From contig PKWB01000183.1 in the NCBI GenBank assembly GCA_003131685.1, positions 11,442-49,063 on the forward strand: a stretch of DNA of 37,622 nucleotides. Reading direction: 5' to 3'. Position numbers and translations under genes: made by a program. Positions 27,401 through 35,936 of the stretch are shown piece by piece. The notes beneath the pieces were generated by a model. That model was not told the DNA's origin. It searched no databases and was given only the letters and a program-made list of their open reading frames with translations. Each line of letters begins with the position of its first letter. Within the stretch, counting starts at the first letter, position 1. This DNA is from Candidatus Dormiibacterota bacterium (GTDB lineage: Bacteria; Chloroflexota; Dormibacteria; Aeolococcales; Aeolococcaceae).

Positions 27401-30400
27401 ACGATCCTGACGGCAACGTGACGGAGCAGTATCAGCCCAACGCCTTCGCCGGCAGTGGGTCTGTCGGGAGCCCAGACGCTGATTACGCAACCGCCGCCGC
27501 ATATAACGCTGACGACCAGCGAGTAGCGGTCTACCGACCACGCTACGACACGAATGCCGCCCATACGCCGCTCTTGACCAATCCCGTCGGGACTACGGGG
27601 ACCCAGGAGTCTCAGTGTCCGACCGGCGGAACACACCTCTACGGATTTCCGTCCACCACAGGGGTCTGCACAACTTCGTACGTGTACGATCCGAACGGCA
27701 ATGTCGCTCGAGTGAACTGGCCGACGCAGGTGAGTGGTGGTGATGCGAACCCCTTCACGACCTACACGTACACCGACACCAACTTGGTGCTTACCGACAA
27801 TATCGCGAACCCGAACACCGGCTTCGGCGGAGGAGGGCGGGTTGCGGCCGAGACTTACGCGTACGACGCTGACGGAAAGCAAGTGGACGTCACCGACGCA
27901 GTCGGGATATCGACACAAACCGGATACACAAATGATGAGCTTGTGGCCACGTCTATGGCAACGCCGAATGCGTCGATAACGCACAACACAAGCTATCTGT
28001 ACGACGCTGCCGGGGAGCTGATCGACACCACGGACGCGATGGGCAACAGCACGCTCACCTCCTACTACCCGAATGGCCTGACGTACACGGTGTCAGACGC
28101 TCTGGGCGACGAGACGAAGTACGCTTATGACGGCGTCGGGAACCCGGTTGAAGTCTGGTCTCCGGACGCCATCGCGGCTGCTTCGGCCGACCCAACTGGT
28201 AGGCCCACGTATAACGTATACACAGAGAACAATCTCCTCGAAGCGACCCTAATTCCGTATACGGCGGCCAACCTTCAGCGGGCGGTCTGCTATGCCTACG
28301 ACGAGGCCGGACGCAAGACAGGTGAGGGTGGTTGGTTGAACGGTACCGGGAGCTGGCAGACCGGTGAGCCGAGTGGTTGCAGCTCCGGACTACCTGCCGG
28401 TTCGTTCGCGTTCACGACGCTTGCCGATGGCCGCCTGGCCACGGAGACTGGGCGTAATGGGAGCAGCACGCTCACTTACACGTACGACGCCAATGGCAAT
28501 CAGATCACTGCCATCGACTCGAGTGTTCCGCGAACGACGACGAATACGTACTATGCCGACAATCTCATGAGGACAAACCAAGACTACACTGCAGGTCGCG
28601 TTACCGACTACACGTATGACGGAGCGGGCAAAGTCACCCTTAGAAAGAGCTCGCAGAGCGGCTATCCAACGTATACGGACACGATGACGTATAACGACGC
28701 CGATCTCGAAGCGAGCGAGACCAACAGCGTCACGGGCACCACCGAAACGTGGTTCTATGACGCGAATGGCCGCCTCGGCTCCGGCTCATATAGCGGAGTG
28801 ACCCTTGGCAACGGAGATCGAGAGATTCTCTACTATGCGAATGACGGGACCCTCGATGATTCTTCAGTCTGGAACAGCCTGCCACCCATCCCATCGTCGC
28901 TGTCGTACTTTGTGCAAACGTTCGACGGCGACTTCCGCGTCACAAGTGACGGCTGCACGTGCCTCAACACTACGGGCACAACGAACATCGGTCACACCTT
29001 CACCTACCAATACGACGCAGCAAGCCGGCTGATCTTTATCAACGCCTCGGGAGGGTACGCGGCCTTCCAAACGTACGACCCAAGCGGGAACCGGATCACG
29101 CACGACGACGTGACCACCGACGCCTACACGAACTACACATACAACGGCGACAACAGCATTGCCACGACAATCCTGAGCGGGACGACGCCGCTCACGGCGA
29201 CCTATAACGTCGCCGGTGTAATGACGGGCGACGGATGTAAGAGCTGGACCCTCGACACCTTTGATCGGGCCGCCACACTCGCGAAGGCCACAAATGCACC
29301 CGCCGCGTGCCCTACAGCCCCGACGGCGACAACGTACTCGTATGACGCGAATGGCGACATGGTCTCCCAGAAGATTGGATCGACGACGAGTACGATTCAG
29401 TACGACGCCGTCACCAACACACCGATGGTCGAGGTGACCGGCAGCACGGTTACGGGCTACAGTCTGGATGCGAATGGAACTCCGATCGTGGTCACACAAG
29501 GGTCAACGACAGTGTATCCAGTCGATGATCCGAAGGGCGATGCGTCCACAATCATCGCGAGCAACGGCAACTGGCCAACGTGTCAGATTCAGTACGATCC
29601 GTATGGAACCGTTGCGTTCAGCCAGCCCCTGGGTAACGTCTGCGAGAATGGGAGCACGTTTGACGACCTGCTCTATCAGAACAATCGGGTGGATAGTCAG
29701 AGCGGCGACTACCAACTTGGATCGCGAACTTACGACCCGAGCAAGAACAGCTTCCTCTCGCCGGACCATTTCGAACTGGGGACGCCGGCGCAGGATCTAT
29801 CCATTGCGGTGGATCCTCTCACCGCCAACGCCTATGCGTTCGTCAACGGGGATCCAGTCAACCGCTTCGACCCGACGGGGCACAGTTACACAACGGGGAA
29901 CGACCCCTCCGATAGTCAAGGGAGTACGACGTGCGCGACCTGCTACACTCAGCCTACCCAGTATGTGCAGCAGACGTCTCATGGACCTGTGTGTGGGACA
30001 TCCTGCCAGCGAGCGTCACGCGAAGCACGAGCGCGCGCCGTGGCGGCCGATGAGGCGCGGCGTGCCGCGGCCCGGCACAAAGCGGCTGGTGGCGGTGCAT
30101 ATGGTTTCACAGCTCCACAGATCGCGTACTTGTCCTCCCAGCAGTTCCTCAAGTCCTATCTGAGCGCCGAAGATTACGCGTGCTCCTACCAAAGTGATTA
30201 CGCAGCTTGCGGCGCAATGGGTTCGATGCATCCCGGTCAGAACCTGATGCAATGTATATTGATATATGGCCCGAGTTGCGACAACATCGCAAGCCTCGGT
30301 AACCTCGGGATGTTTCTCCAGGTCGGTGGGGGCGCGCTTACCGCGTACGCACCGAATGTGGGGGCGCCAGATGCGCTCGCCAGAGATGGCGAGGAATTGG

Positions 30401-30735
30401 AGAAGCTCGGCGACGGGCTCGGCAACACCGTGACTATTGTCGGAGGCGTTTTGGTCGCGTTCCAGGATTGGGCAGACCACGGCAGCCTGTCGCAGCCGCA
30501 ACGAATCGTCCACGCGGCTATTGTCGGGGTAACCACGTCGGGTGCTGCGGCTGGCGGCGCTTGGGCCGGAGGTATGCTCTGCAGCGAAACGGGACCAGGT
30601 GCGGCGCTGTGTGCTGGTGCCGGGGCATTCTTGGCCGCCAACATCGCACAGCCTGCGATTGAATGGGCGCTGGACGGCGACCAACCGACGCAAACACAGA
30701 TAGCGTGCACCAAGATCTTTGGACCCAACTGTTGA
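21448..30735 (+). CDS. Giant secreted RHS/YD-repeat protein 2 (about 3095 aa) with repeated beta domains, FN3 domains and C-terminal glycine/alanine-rich region
   Basis: Signal-like SWKQALAVVASIASACTGFFVFAPAAVAKA; three about 120-aa repeats (about 21.6-22.97 kb); three FN3-like domains (about 22.97-23.8 kb); DUF11-like domain; RHS start DGGSARVNPANGNLVVTQTDAIP...LSRTYNSED; many YD repeats; core ending NAYAFVNGDPVNRFDPTGH. Confidence 0.93.
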   Translation: MALPRSKQAGRQFGQAHTGVAPQRSWKQALAVVASIASACTGFFVFAPAAVAKADVAQRTSWNTATHQLYRLEGNNGSTWVPLDPSKLVLSVTPTVASTAVLSAFVDVESSTSLNAEIGIAVNGIVVAYKDGGEYTGSSPDPVYVQHPMPMNANSPYTLELMWRATSAEGPGVFLEAGDPVPTYGPGFSPSTLNALLTPNPDTLTPYAESTGTQPLQFTTSSTTWQLMDSSVETSFTTPTGSSNFSTLLTASADLYSSSAYSYSDMGICLVAAATVNSSCNSGANIIAAKTSGAAAGAMPIASLVEATQTLAPNTTYTMGIFWQSEAGHAIYAGVGTTGAWSLVSLIGQMTPTSDNELSTVATTGIQTRTYSTSDDGTAWTTLGSETFSLTPTVNVLTYLTANATLAINTGSDPIDYAICVASGTGNSCDAAGDNIVAETASRVLPPTPDAAYLQIPVFMSAGTAYTVTLEWRAGFSMSGTESMTAGRTISAGAFVEQSTLTSLEVPYSAPSAPPSASATAGNGQATVTWTAPTTSPGSPLSGYAITPYLGATALESLRVGNITSLVVPNLANGQQYSFTVAGVNGVGPGAIFTTGTVTPGLPGAPTGVTIGMRGNGFENLSWTAPTAPGASAITGYLITPFIAGVAQATTTLWGTATSNTMTGLTDGTNYTFGVAAINVFGTGLAGNSGSNNPYKQTPGAPTGVSGAAGNAQATIGWTAPANNGGAAISSYTITPYIAGVAQSTTSASASPATVTGLTNGTTYTFTVAAVNSIGTGAASSNSWAVIPATTAIVPTLTMAVDEGTAATYAIGTEVTYTATIASNAGTATTASFSDPLPTGVSGTGGLVEVNGAACTGGTTCSATATAISVAGLTVPATGNVVVTYSLTVTGSLSQCAKEPDNASVTLAGGNSVGAFAQFTACDSGLGAAAWDSFIPQTLGDGGSARVNPANGNLVVTQTDAIPMALHGSLSFHLSRTYNSEDKDLAGLPEPVGNGWIVSFVDAGPQPGGVALILPAIESYANPTPITMVDGSGTRYVYTPSALSSVINVGSLSTTGPLATVIPNNLPKTSGYNQRCIDEEYNPPTGLHVSMWRYVETMGTCATLSTSTDLVLGYVAIGTDRIRREYNANGELINLMDAVGNTVFYTYTSGQLTAVTETGNSRKFKLAYAGSTVTITDPGGERTVYTLAANNDLNSVANPDGTSLAYTYGTMCNGDSYKQLCSATDGRANATNFTYQVAPNGPPMIATIVDRNGDTTTITYNSTNVTADRGSERTAFAAIDASGRVGEIDAGSTANMWLTRAFYGWDTSALGCRQPDAGVDNDLCYIVRRGLTAGAPDRVTDYTYGDEGQMLSQRDVDYPIDLYTTAGYQEQYFEAGVSVSTYTDTVAGSGSVTSTTQTGGRRDAATLFDVTTQIQSLTPNGNAAGSGYGAYEATYSVDNNAAVSTNTVNGASALCSSPAAPVANSGLLCQIKGAAYDTNGDHPLTNYTYNPDGSRATMVTPIETAGLLTTHYTYTYYQNTDLDLSGTTSAGGWLKGITDPTNNFTAFAYDAEGHQVRSWDRDATAASGGTPLSSSNWSSLSSGVAPLYYTEKLYTKGADTLASTFSAPGRHVLASRTQMDDWTTEIIDPNGNMDGTQSPKGTLGDPTSSPRCPQSTTTQTFDTCMTYDKDDNLTSTLTPMEAYESYWMSTVQYPTTYVYDVFDNRIAVTDPNGNVTVTTYDHVNRPITAIWTMAASGAMPTPSNCRISTSGDAPIPSGRILCQSATAYDGTGNTISSTDGNGNPTYTLYDADHRVVSSIVPRGGVFSNVVTTTLYDPDGRATDVCSGRELSEGSAEGFVCGVNATYATHAQYFPDGLVSETYDYQTAGTQLKTIYTYDPDGNKATVENADSVFTTYSFSELDRMSQTSVPQTSAQTDVTVYAYDPSGDVLTEHQQTHTGTVLIRTVYTYDFDHRVIETIQGASSDTSTADYNSATGTDVRTWNLYDPDGNVTEQYQPNAFAGSGSVGSPDADYATAAAYNADDQRVAVYRPRYDTNAAHTPLLTNPVGTTGTQESQCPTGGTHLYGFPSTTGVCTTSYVYDPNGNVARVNWPTQVSGGDANPFTTYTYTDTNLVLTDNIANPNTGFGGGGRVAAETYAYDADGKQVDVTDAVGISTQTGYTNDELVATSMATPNASITHNTSYLYDAAGELIDTTDAMGNSTLTSYYPNGLTYTVSDALGDETKYAYDGVGNPVEVWSPDAIAAASADPTGRPTYNVYTENNLLEATLIPYTAANLQRAVCYAYDEAGRKTGEGGWLNGTGSWQTGEPSGCSSGLPAGSFAFTTLADGRLATETGRNGSSTLTYTYDANGNQITAIDSSVPRTTTNTYYADNLMRTNQDYTAGRVTDYTYDGAGKVTLRKSSQSGYPTYTDTMTYNDADLEASETNSVTGTTETWFYDANGRLGSGSYSGVTLGNGDREILYYANDGTLDDSSVWNSLPPIPSSLSYFVQTFDGDFRVTSDGCTCLNTTGTTNIGHTFTYQYDAASRLIFINASGGYAAFQTYDPSGNRITHDDVTTDAYTNYTYNGDNSIATTILSGTTPLTATYNVAGVMTGDGCKSWTLDTFDRAATLAKATNAPAACPTAPTATTYSYDANGDMVSQKIGSTTSTIQYDAVTNTPMVEVTGSTVTGYSLDANGTPIVVTQGSTTVYPVDDPKGDASTIIASNGNWPTCQIQYDPYGTVAFSQPLGNVCENGSTFDDLLYQNNRVDSQSGDYQLGSRTYDPSKNSFLSPDHFELGTPAQDLSIAVDPLTANAYAFVNGDPVNRFDPTGHSYTTGNDPSDSQGSTTCATCYTQPTQYVQQTSHGPVCGTSCQRASREARARAVAADEARRAAARHKAAGGGAYGFTAPQIAYLSSQQFLKSYLSAEDYACSYQSDYAACGAMGSMHPGQNLMQCILIYGPSCDNIASLGNLGMFLQVGGGALTAYAPNVGAPDALARDGEELEKLGDGLGNTVTIVGGVLVAFQDWADHGSLSQPQRIVHAAIVGVTTSGAAAGGAWAGGMLCSETGPGAALCAGAGAFLAANIAQPAIEWALDGDQPTQTQIACTKIFGPNC

Positions 30736-30774
30736 GCACCTGGACGGTAGTTCGGATAATGAGCGCCATGCTTC

Positions 30775-31344
30775 ATGGCCCTGGAATCAGTCTATCGAGG
30801 CGGCTCTAGCACCGCTGTGGAACGGAAGTATCTGCTTGGTGTGGCGATAGGTACCGCAGGATTCGCCTGTCTCTTTATCACACTGCAGGGCCTCTTGCAG
30901 CTCGGCATACTCCGTCCCGCAGCTTGGGCACGGCGCTACAGCAGGGGCGAACTGGCGATTTGGCGCGAGCGGTTGCCGGGATTCGGAATTCCGTTGGGCG
31001 TAGCGGTGCTGTTGGGGGCCGTCGCCCTTGCTTGGCCGAGCATTGTCGCGCGTTCTGTGCTGGCTGGGATGGCTTCGCTACTCGTGGCGTGTGCAATCCT
31101 TGTTGGAGTCGGGAATCCGACATGGGCCCGTCCCGCGTGGCTGCAACAACCGGGCGCCGACAATCTCGTGACGTCGCGCGGGGAACGGGTTCTCCTTATC
31201 GTCGGCAGCCTCGAGCTTGGCCTGATGGCAATTGTGTACTTGGTTGCCGAAGGCCTCTCCGCTATCACTTTTGGGTTGATCCTCCTCGCCGCTGGCGGCA
31301 TCCTCCGTGCGCTACCTCGACGGCACAATCGAGCAAGGCCGTAA
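30775..31344 (+). CDS. Polytopic membrane protein (189 aa), candidate immunity partner of RHS 2
   Basis: About 40 bp downstream of the RHS 2 stop. Hydrophobic segments YLLGVAIGTAGFACLFITLQGLLQLGIL, GIPLGVAVLLGAVALAW, SVLAGMASLLVACAILVGV, IVGSLELGLMAIVYLVAEGL, ITFGLILLAAGGIL. Confidence 0.65.
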   Translation: MALESVYRGGSSTAVERKYLLGVAIGTAGFACLFITLQGLLQLGILRPAAWARRYSRGELAIWRERLPGFGIPLGVAVLLGAVALAWPSIVARSVLAGMASLLVACAILVGVGNPTWARPAWLQQPGADNLVTSRGERVLLIVGSLELGLMAIVYLVAEGLSAITFGLILLAAGGILRALPRRHNRARP

Positions 31345-31809
31345 GCGCGACTGGAGTCAAACGCAGGGACGTCTCGTCGCGGACGGGTCGGGCAGCAGTC
31401 CGGTCGACGCCCTGGATGAGCACCCTTTCGGCTCAATGTTGCGCTGACGGATGAGCGATCCGACAACCGTCGCCACTCCGCCGACTTGACTGTACCTTCT
31501 CCCTTCGGTGCGTTTATCGCACCCGCCCGGAATCGTAGTCATTGGTTTGAGGGCATTTGGGTGCGTCTGACGCGCCTGCCTTGAACGCTCCGGTGGAAGT
31601 CCGTTCGCCGCGAGTTCCCAGGAACACGTCCGAGCTGCCGACGGGTACCGGCGCCTCTTTGAGCGGCGGGTACTATCGGCTCTTAGAGCCCAGGACCAAC
31701 CGTTACTTGTCGATCTTGCCTTCAATGGCGAGACACAGCGCGAAGCTGCGGCAACCACAAGTCGCAATCCTCATCGTCCACGAAGGTGAGGATGCTGATC
31801 ACCCCAGCA

Positions 31810-31838
31810 CGAAGATCGCCAGCAACCGGCGATCTTCG
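31810..31838. terminator. Perfect 11-bp stem-loop CGAAGATCGCC-AGCAACC-GGCGATCTTCG
   Basis: Exact inverted repeat in the intergenic region; no obvious T-tract, so its role is uncertain. Confidence 0.5.
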
Positions 31839-31873
31839 CGGTGTTCGCTCGACCTCGGCGATTTGGCGGTAGG

Positions 31874-31897
31874 GGGCATTGCCTACAGGGCGATGCC
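31874..31897 (-). terminator. Stem-loop GGGCATTGCC-N4-GGCGATGCCC just past the hydrolase stop
   Basis: 10-bp stem with one G-T position, immediately 3' of the minus-strand gene ending at 31898. Confidence 0.45.
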
Positions 31898-33127
31898 CTA
31901 CAAGCAGGCCTTGAGCAGAATGTCGGCGGCCGTGGTCGCAAACGCGGGGTTGTCCCAGTAGTTGTGCGCGCGCAAGCCTCCGCCGAGGCTGTCGCGCACG
32001 TTGTCTACCTGGACGTCCGCAACTGCGATATCTCCTTGAGCTCCGGTGTCAGGGTCATGGACGATAAACATCGAGGTGCCGTTGGGTTCCGGGACGACTG
32101 GGGCGCGCTGCCAGCCGTACGGAGGCGCGAGTGGGTCTGCGACGGGATCCAGCGGATCCCAGAAGTTCGTCCAACTGTCGCGCATGAGTCGCGCGTTGCC
32201 AACGTCGCGTCCCCAATCGAGAAGTTCGGAGTACTTCCGGAGTGGACTGCCCGAGGTGATCAGGGCACGCACATTTCGGGCCGCAGGAGGTGACAAGGCG
32301 GCGAGAAGATCGAATCCCATCACAGTCCCATTGCTATGGCCGTTGATCACCACACCCTCAACATCCGGGCGTGCGATGAGGCGGCTCGCCGCGTCGCGAA
32401 TGAAACCGCGAACCCTCTCGCGGTGCTCGTTGCGCGTGACGTAGGCTGCGACGTCATCTTCCACGGTGTGCAGAATGCCCGCCGGGCCGCTTGAGGACGC
32501 GGGATTGGTGGGATGGGCCACGTCGTGGAGCAGCCGAGCGACGATGCCTCGGTGCATGGTGGTATCGGTTCGAGGGCGCAAACTCGGCGAGACCGAGCCG
32601 TCGCCGGCGGGATGCTGGGACAGCGCCTTGAGATCGTTGATCAGCATCTTGGCGAGGCCGCCCAGGCTCTCGTAATCGGTAATGGAGGTGGCGCTGAGTG
32701 TCTCCAAGCCAAGGAGTGCGGGCACGTCTCCTTGATTCTCCTCTAGGCCGGAGTACACCAATGCGACATGAGCAATCTTCGTGCCGGGCGCCGCCAAGGG
32801 CTTTCCGGTGGGGTCGACCGAACCGGTTGGGGTCCAGCTGCCGAGACGCGCAAGACCAGGCTCGGTCGCGCCGCTCCGAGGTGGAAAGTTATTGGCCGCA
32901 TATACCGGACCACGACCATTCTCGGCGACGCGGAAGGGGTCGTCGCCGAGGGCACCGGGGAGATTCGTTCGAAGTTGCTCGTGGAGCGGGTCGGCATAGC
33001 CGTCGGTGGCCGAGATCGAGGTTGGAGCCTGCTGGAAACCGATCCCGTGAATCGTCAAGACAACAATCACGACGGAGTCCTTGGAAGGGACCAGACGACG
33101 CGCCGCTGATCTTGCTCGGGGCGACAT
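31898..33127 (-). CDS. Alpha/beta-hydrolase-like protein (409 aa)
   Basis: VVIVVLTIHGIGFQQ near the N-terminus and VVINGHSNGTVMGFDLLAAL (G-x-S-x-G nucleophile elbow). Start codon uncertain; an in-frame GTG lies just before VIVVLTIHG. Confidence 0.7.
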   Translation of the reverse strand: MSPRARSAARRLVPSKDSVVIVVLTIHGIGFQQAPTSISATDGYADPLHEQLRTNLPGALGDDPFRVAENGRGPVYAANNFPPRSGATEPGLARLGSWTPTGSVDPTGKPLAAPGTKIAHVALVYSGLEENQGDVPALLGLETLSATSITDYESLGGLAKMLINDLKALSQHPAGDGSVSPSLRPRTDTTMHRGIVARLLHDVAHPTNPASSSGPAGILHTVEDDVAAYVTRNEHRERVRGFIRDAASRLIARPDVEGVVINGHSNGTVMGFDLLAALSPPAARNVRALITSGSPLRKYSELLDWGRDVGNARLMRDSWTNFWDPLDPVADPLAPPYGWQRAPVVPEPNGTSMFIVHDPDTGAQGDIAVADVQVDNVRDSLGGGLRAHNYWDNPAFATTAADILLKACL

Positions 33128-33315
33128 GAGGCGCGTCGGCCATTGCTGGGCTCCCTGCGCATCAGGGATGCCGTGAAGACGGTCAGGCAGGTGCTTTCTC
33201 GATGTGGCTTGGTCGCGAGCGTCTCGCGTACCACGGTGGTAGCGTCTAGCATCGGTGCCCTCCTGACCCCTCGGGACAGTGGATTCTAGCCGAACCGCGG
33301 AGGGAACGTTGGATG

Positions 33316-33484
33316 GGTGACGGCGTTACGTCACCGCCCTCCTTCCGGCTGAAGAGGGGGTGTACGGGTCCCGGTGAACGGGCCCCTCCGAGTCTCGGAA
33401 GTGGTGCGGTTTCCGAGTGGCAAACGTTGCTTGCACGGTGTTGCAATCCGCCGCCGCTGGGTGCATCATGCCCCACGCGGCGGC
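33316..33484 (+). promoter_or_regulatory. Hairpin-rich 5' leader, possible structured RNA
   Basis: Consecutive exact inverted repeats: GGTGACG/CGTCACC (33316-33335), CCCG/CGGG with flanking GGG/CCC (33366-33385), CTCGGAA/TTCCGAG (33394-33417), TTGCA/TGCAA (33431-33446), GCCGCCGCTGGG/CCCAcGCGGCGGC (33450-33484). Confidence 0.4.
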
Positions 33485-33538
33485 GCCCCCATCGGCATCA
33501 CGGGTCGGGGCACCGTCCTCAGCGTAGGGAGGAATGCG

Positions 33539-34671
33539 ATGCCAGGCTTGGCGTACCTCTTTGGGGTTGGCGTTGTCGCTGTTGCTGTTGGAGTCACATT
33601 TGTGGCGACCGGCGGCAAACCGTGGACTGTCATCGACGGCGCAGATGGCCGACCGAGCACCTCGAAGTTTCAATGGACCATCTGGACCGCGGTCGTCTTG
33701 TTCGCTTACAGCGCGATCTATTTCTCGCGAGCACGAAACGGCTCTTGGGACGCGCTTCCGAATGTGCCACCCAACATCCTCCTTGTGATGGGCTTCAGTA
33801 CTACGACGATGGTCGTCGCCAAGGGCATCACCACCCAGTACGTCGCCAACGGACGGGTGGTGAAGCCGGCGGGCGGCCAGGGAGGATTGTTGTCCGACGA
33901 CATCGGGCAATCGGATCTAAGCAAGGTGCAGTTGGTCATGTGGACGCTGCTCGCGATTGGCATCTACTTGGCGATCGTTGTCAAACAGGTATCGGCAGTG
34001 GCAACGGGGTCGAGCGTTCAGGGCAGCAACGTGGGGTTGCCCGACATTGATTCGTCACTCATGGTCCGATGGGCCTCGCACAAGGCGGATATCTCGGGAA
34101 GAAATTGGTGACTGCTACGCAGCCGGCGCCAACAAGTGTGTCTCCACTTCGGGCTGCGGCGGGCCAGGTGATTACCGTCGCTGGTTCGGGCTTCGGCGCC
34201 CTCCAAGGGACGAGCCTCCTCACGCTCAACGACAACCCCGTGAATGTCACCAGCTGGTCGGACACGAAGATCGTCTTTGCGCTCCCAAGACAACTTCCGG
34301 ACGGTACCGTCGTTGCGGCGGGCATCACGTTGCAAGTGGGGCTGTTGGTCAATGGTCAACCCGCCGGGCAATTGCTCCCGTTGCCAATATCCGTCCCGGC
34401 CAACGTGACTGGAGTAAATCCTGGATCGGCTGCCGTTGGCGATCCAGTGACAATCGCAGGAAGCCGATTCGACAATCAGCAGACCGATAGCGGAGTGACG
34501 TTCGACGGCAATCACGTCCCCGTGGTTTCCTGGAGCGATTCCTCGATCGTTGTGGTTGTGCCCGCGCAGCTCTTGGATGGCAGCGCCATGACATCGGGTC
34601 GCATCGTGACCGTTGGCGTCGACGTGCATGGCCAACCAGGAGTGGGCACACCGAACTTGACGGTTAAGTAG
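33539..34671 (+). pseudogene. Membrane protein with C-terminal IPT/TIG domains, split by a frameshift near 34065
   Basis: SD GGGAGG then ATG at 33539; frame 1 runs to 34111 (MPGLAYLFGVGVV...GLPDIDSSLMVR), frame 2 resumes MGLAQGGYLGKKLVTATQPAPTSVSPLRAAAGQVITVAGSGFG... to 34671. Frame 2 continues the expected sense across the overlap. Confidence 0.7.
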
Positions 34672-34754
34672 TCCGAAGCTTTCGGGTCACCGTCGCATAT
34701 CCATCACCGCAAACTGAGCCAGCTCAGGAACGCCGTGCTCGCCCAGGGCCGGTG

Positions 34755-35936
34755 TCAGCTGGACGCGGGAGACCTCTCGAGGACGAGATCGCTGCTCTGT
34801 CGGGTGTCGTTGACGATCTCGACCAGGCTGATCACCTGCAGCGCAACGGTGCGAACCTGACTGATCGCCGCACTCAGCGGGTTTGCCAGAGGCGTCCTGC
34901 CAATACAGTCAAAGACCACGTTGAGCAGCGGTGTGGTCAGTGACGGGTCGAGCTCGGTCGTTCCATGGGTCGCGCGCAGCGCCTGAGTGCCGGTTTGAAG
35001 ACAGTCGAGCGTATCGAGCACCTCCTTCGCCTGTTCGAAACCGGGAACGACCAGTTGCGCGACTGTCACTAACACATCGATTCCGAAGGTGACGACCGAC
35101 GGTCGGACCTGGAACGTCCAGCTGCCATCGGATGTTGGGATATCGAAGGCCATCTCCTCGCCGGCGGGAAGATAGGAGACGGTCGGCGCGACCTGACGGA
35201 CAATCCACTGGCGCGCCGTATCAGTTAGCGACTTTCCTTGAGTCTGGCCGCGACGGAGAGTGTTAGGCGCCGAAATCAGGAGCGCATAGCTCCGGTTGTC
35301 GACGATCCGGAGCGTGCCAGGCTTTGAACTCGAGCCTTCAAAACAAGCGCCGACCACTGATGGGGCGGTGACCGTTGCGGCCGGGTCCATAGGCGCGCAA
35401 TGGAGCGGATATGCTCTGACTCCAACAGCTTGCGACAAGAGCCGAAACGCCGTCTTAGCGCGCGCACGAAGCACACTAAAGTCCCAGGTCCATACCTTCC
35501 ACCACGAGGTGTGCATCGTGCTCACCCGGAGGACGGAAAGGCCGTTGTCGACTTGGGAGTTGACGGGAACCCAACTCCCCCGAGTGTTGTCGTAGTACGC
35601 CGCGAAATCCTGATCGGCCTGCCTCGAGCCCGTGGGTGCCGAAATAGGCAGTGTCAACGTCACAGGCTTGAGGATCGACGAGCCGGTTACAGAGAACAGG
35701 TACGGATTCCCGGCCGACATGGAGTAGGGAATGGTCGGCGGCGGCACGGGTCCTCCTGAAGACGCGTCGGCCACTTCAATCGTGGCGTCTCTGGAAGCGG
35801 CCCGAGGCGGCACCAGAATCGTGGCGTCGCCGTCAGCCACGAATCCACCAATCCTGGCCGAGAAGGTAGGCCTGAAACCTATGCGGTTGCGGAAGGTCGG
35901 AGGCTCCGAGCAAGCCTGCGGCCACAAGTGAGGCAC
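34755..35936 (-). CDS. Hypothetical secreted protein with ZU5-like segment; N-terminus probably frameshifted
   Basis: GGFVADGDATILVPPRAASRDATIEVAD...AGNPYLFSVTGSSILKPVTLTLPI resembles ZU5-like beta domains. A signal peptide (MRYVSRTGLGSVAFLVGASLVAAGLLGA, ATG at 35985) lies upstream in another frame. Confidence 0.65.
   Translation of the reverse strand: MPHLWPQACSEPPTFRNRIGFRPTFSARIGGFVADGDATILVPPRAASRDATIEVADASSGGPVPPPTIPYSMSAGNPYLFSVTGSSILKPVTLTLPISAPTGSRQADQDFAAYYDNTRGSWVPVNSQVDNGLSVLRVSTMHTSWWKVWTWDFSVLRARAKTAFRLLSQAVGVRAYPLHCAPMDPAATVTAPSVVGACFEGSSSKPGTLRIVDNRSYALLISAPNTLRRGQTQGKSLTDTARQWIVRQVAPTVSYLPAGEEMAFDIPTSDGSWTFQVRPSVVTFGIDVLVTVAQLVVPGFEQAKEVLDTLDCLQTGTQALRATHGTTELDPSLTTPLLNVVFDCIGRTPLANPLSAAISQVRTVALQVISLVEIVNDTRQSSDLVLERSPASS

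Noticed and set aside
31557-31961. 134-aa plus ORF and opposing 31357-31767 minus ORF
   Set aside because: Neither shows recognisable motifs and they overlap the two stem-loops; likely non-coding or decayed.
33067-33252. 60-aa minus ORF with good SD (AGGAGGGCACCG-ATG) upstream of the hydrolase
   Set aside because: SD is notable, but the peptide has no recognisable features. It could be a leader or a frameshifted N-terminus; insufficient evidence.
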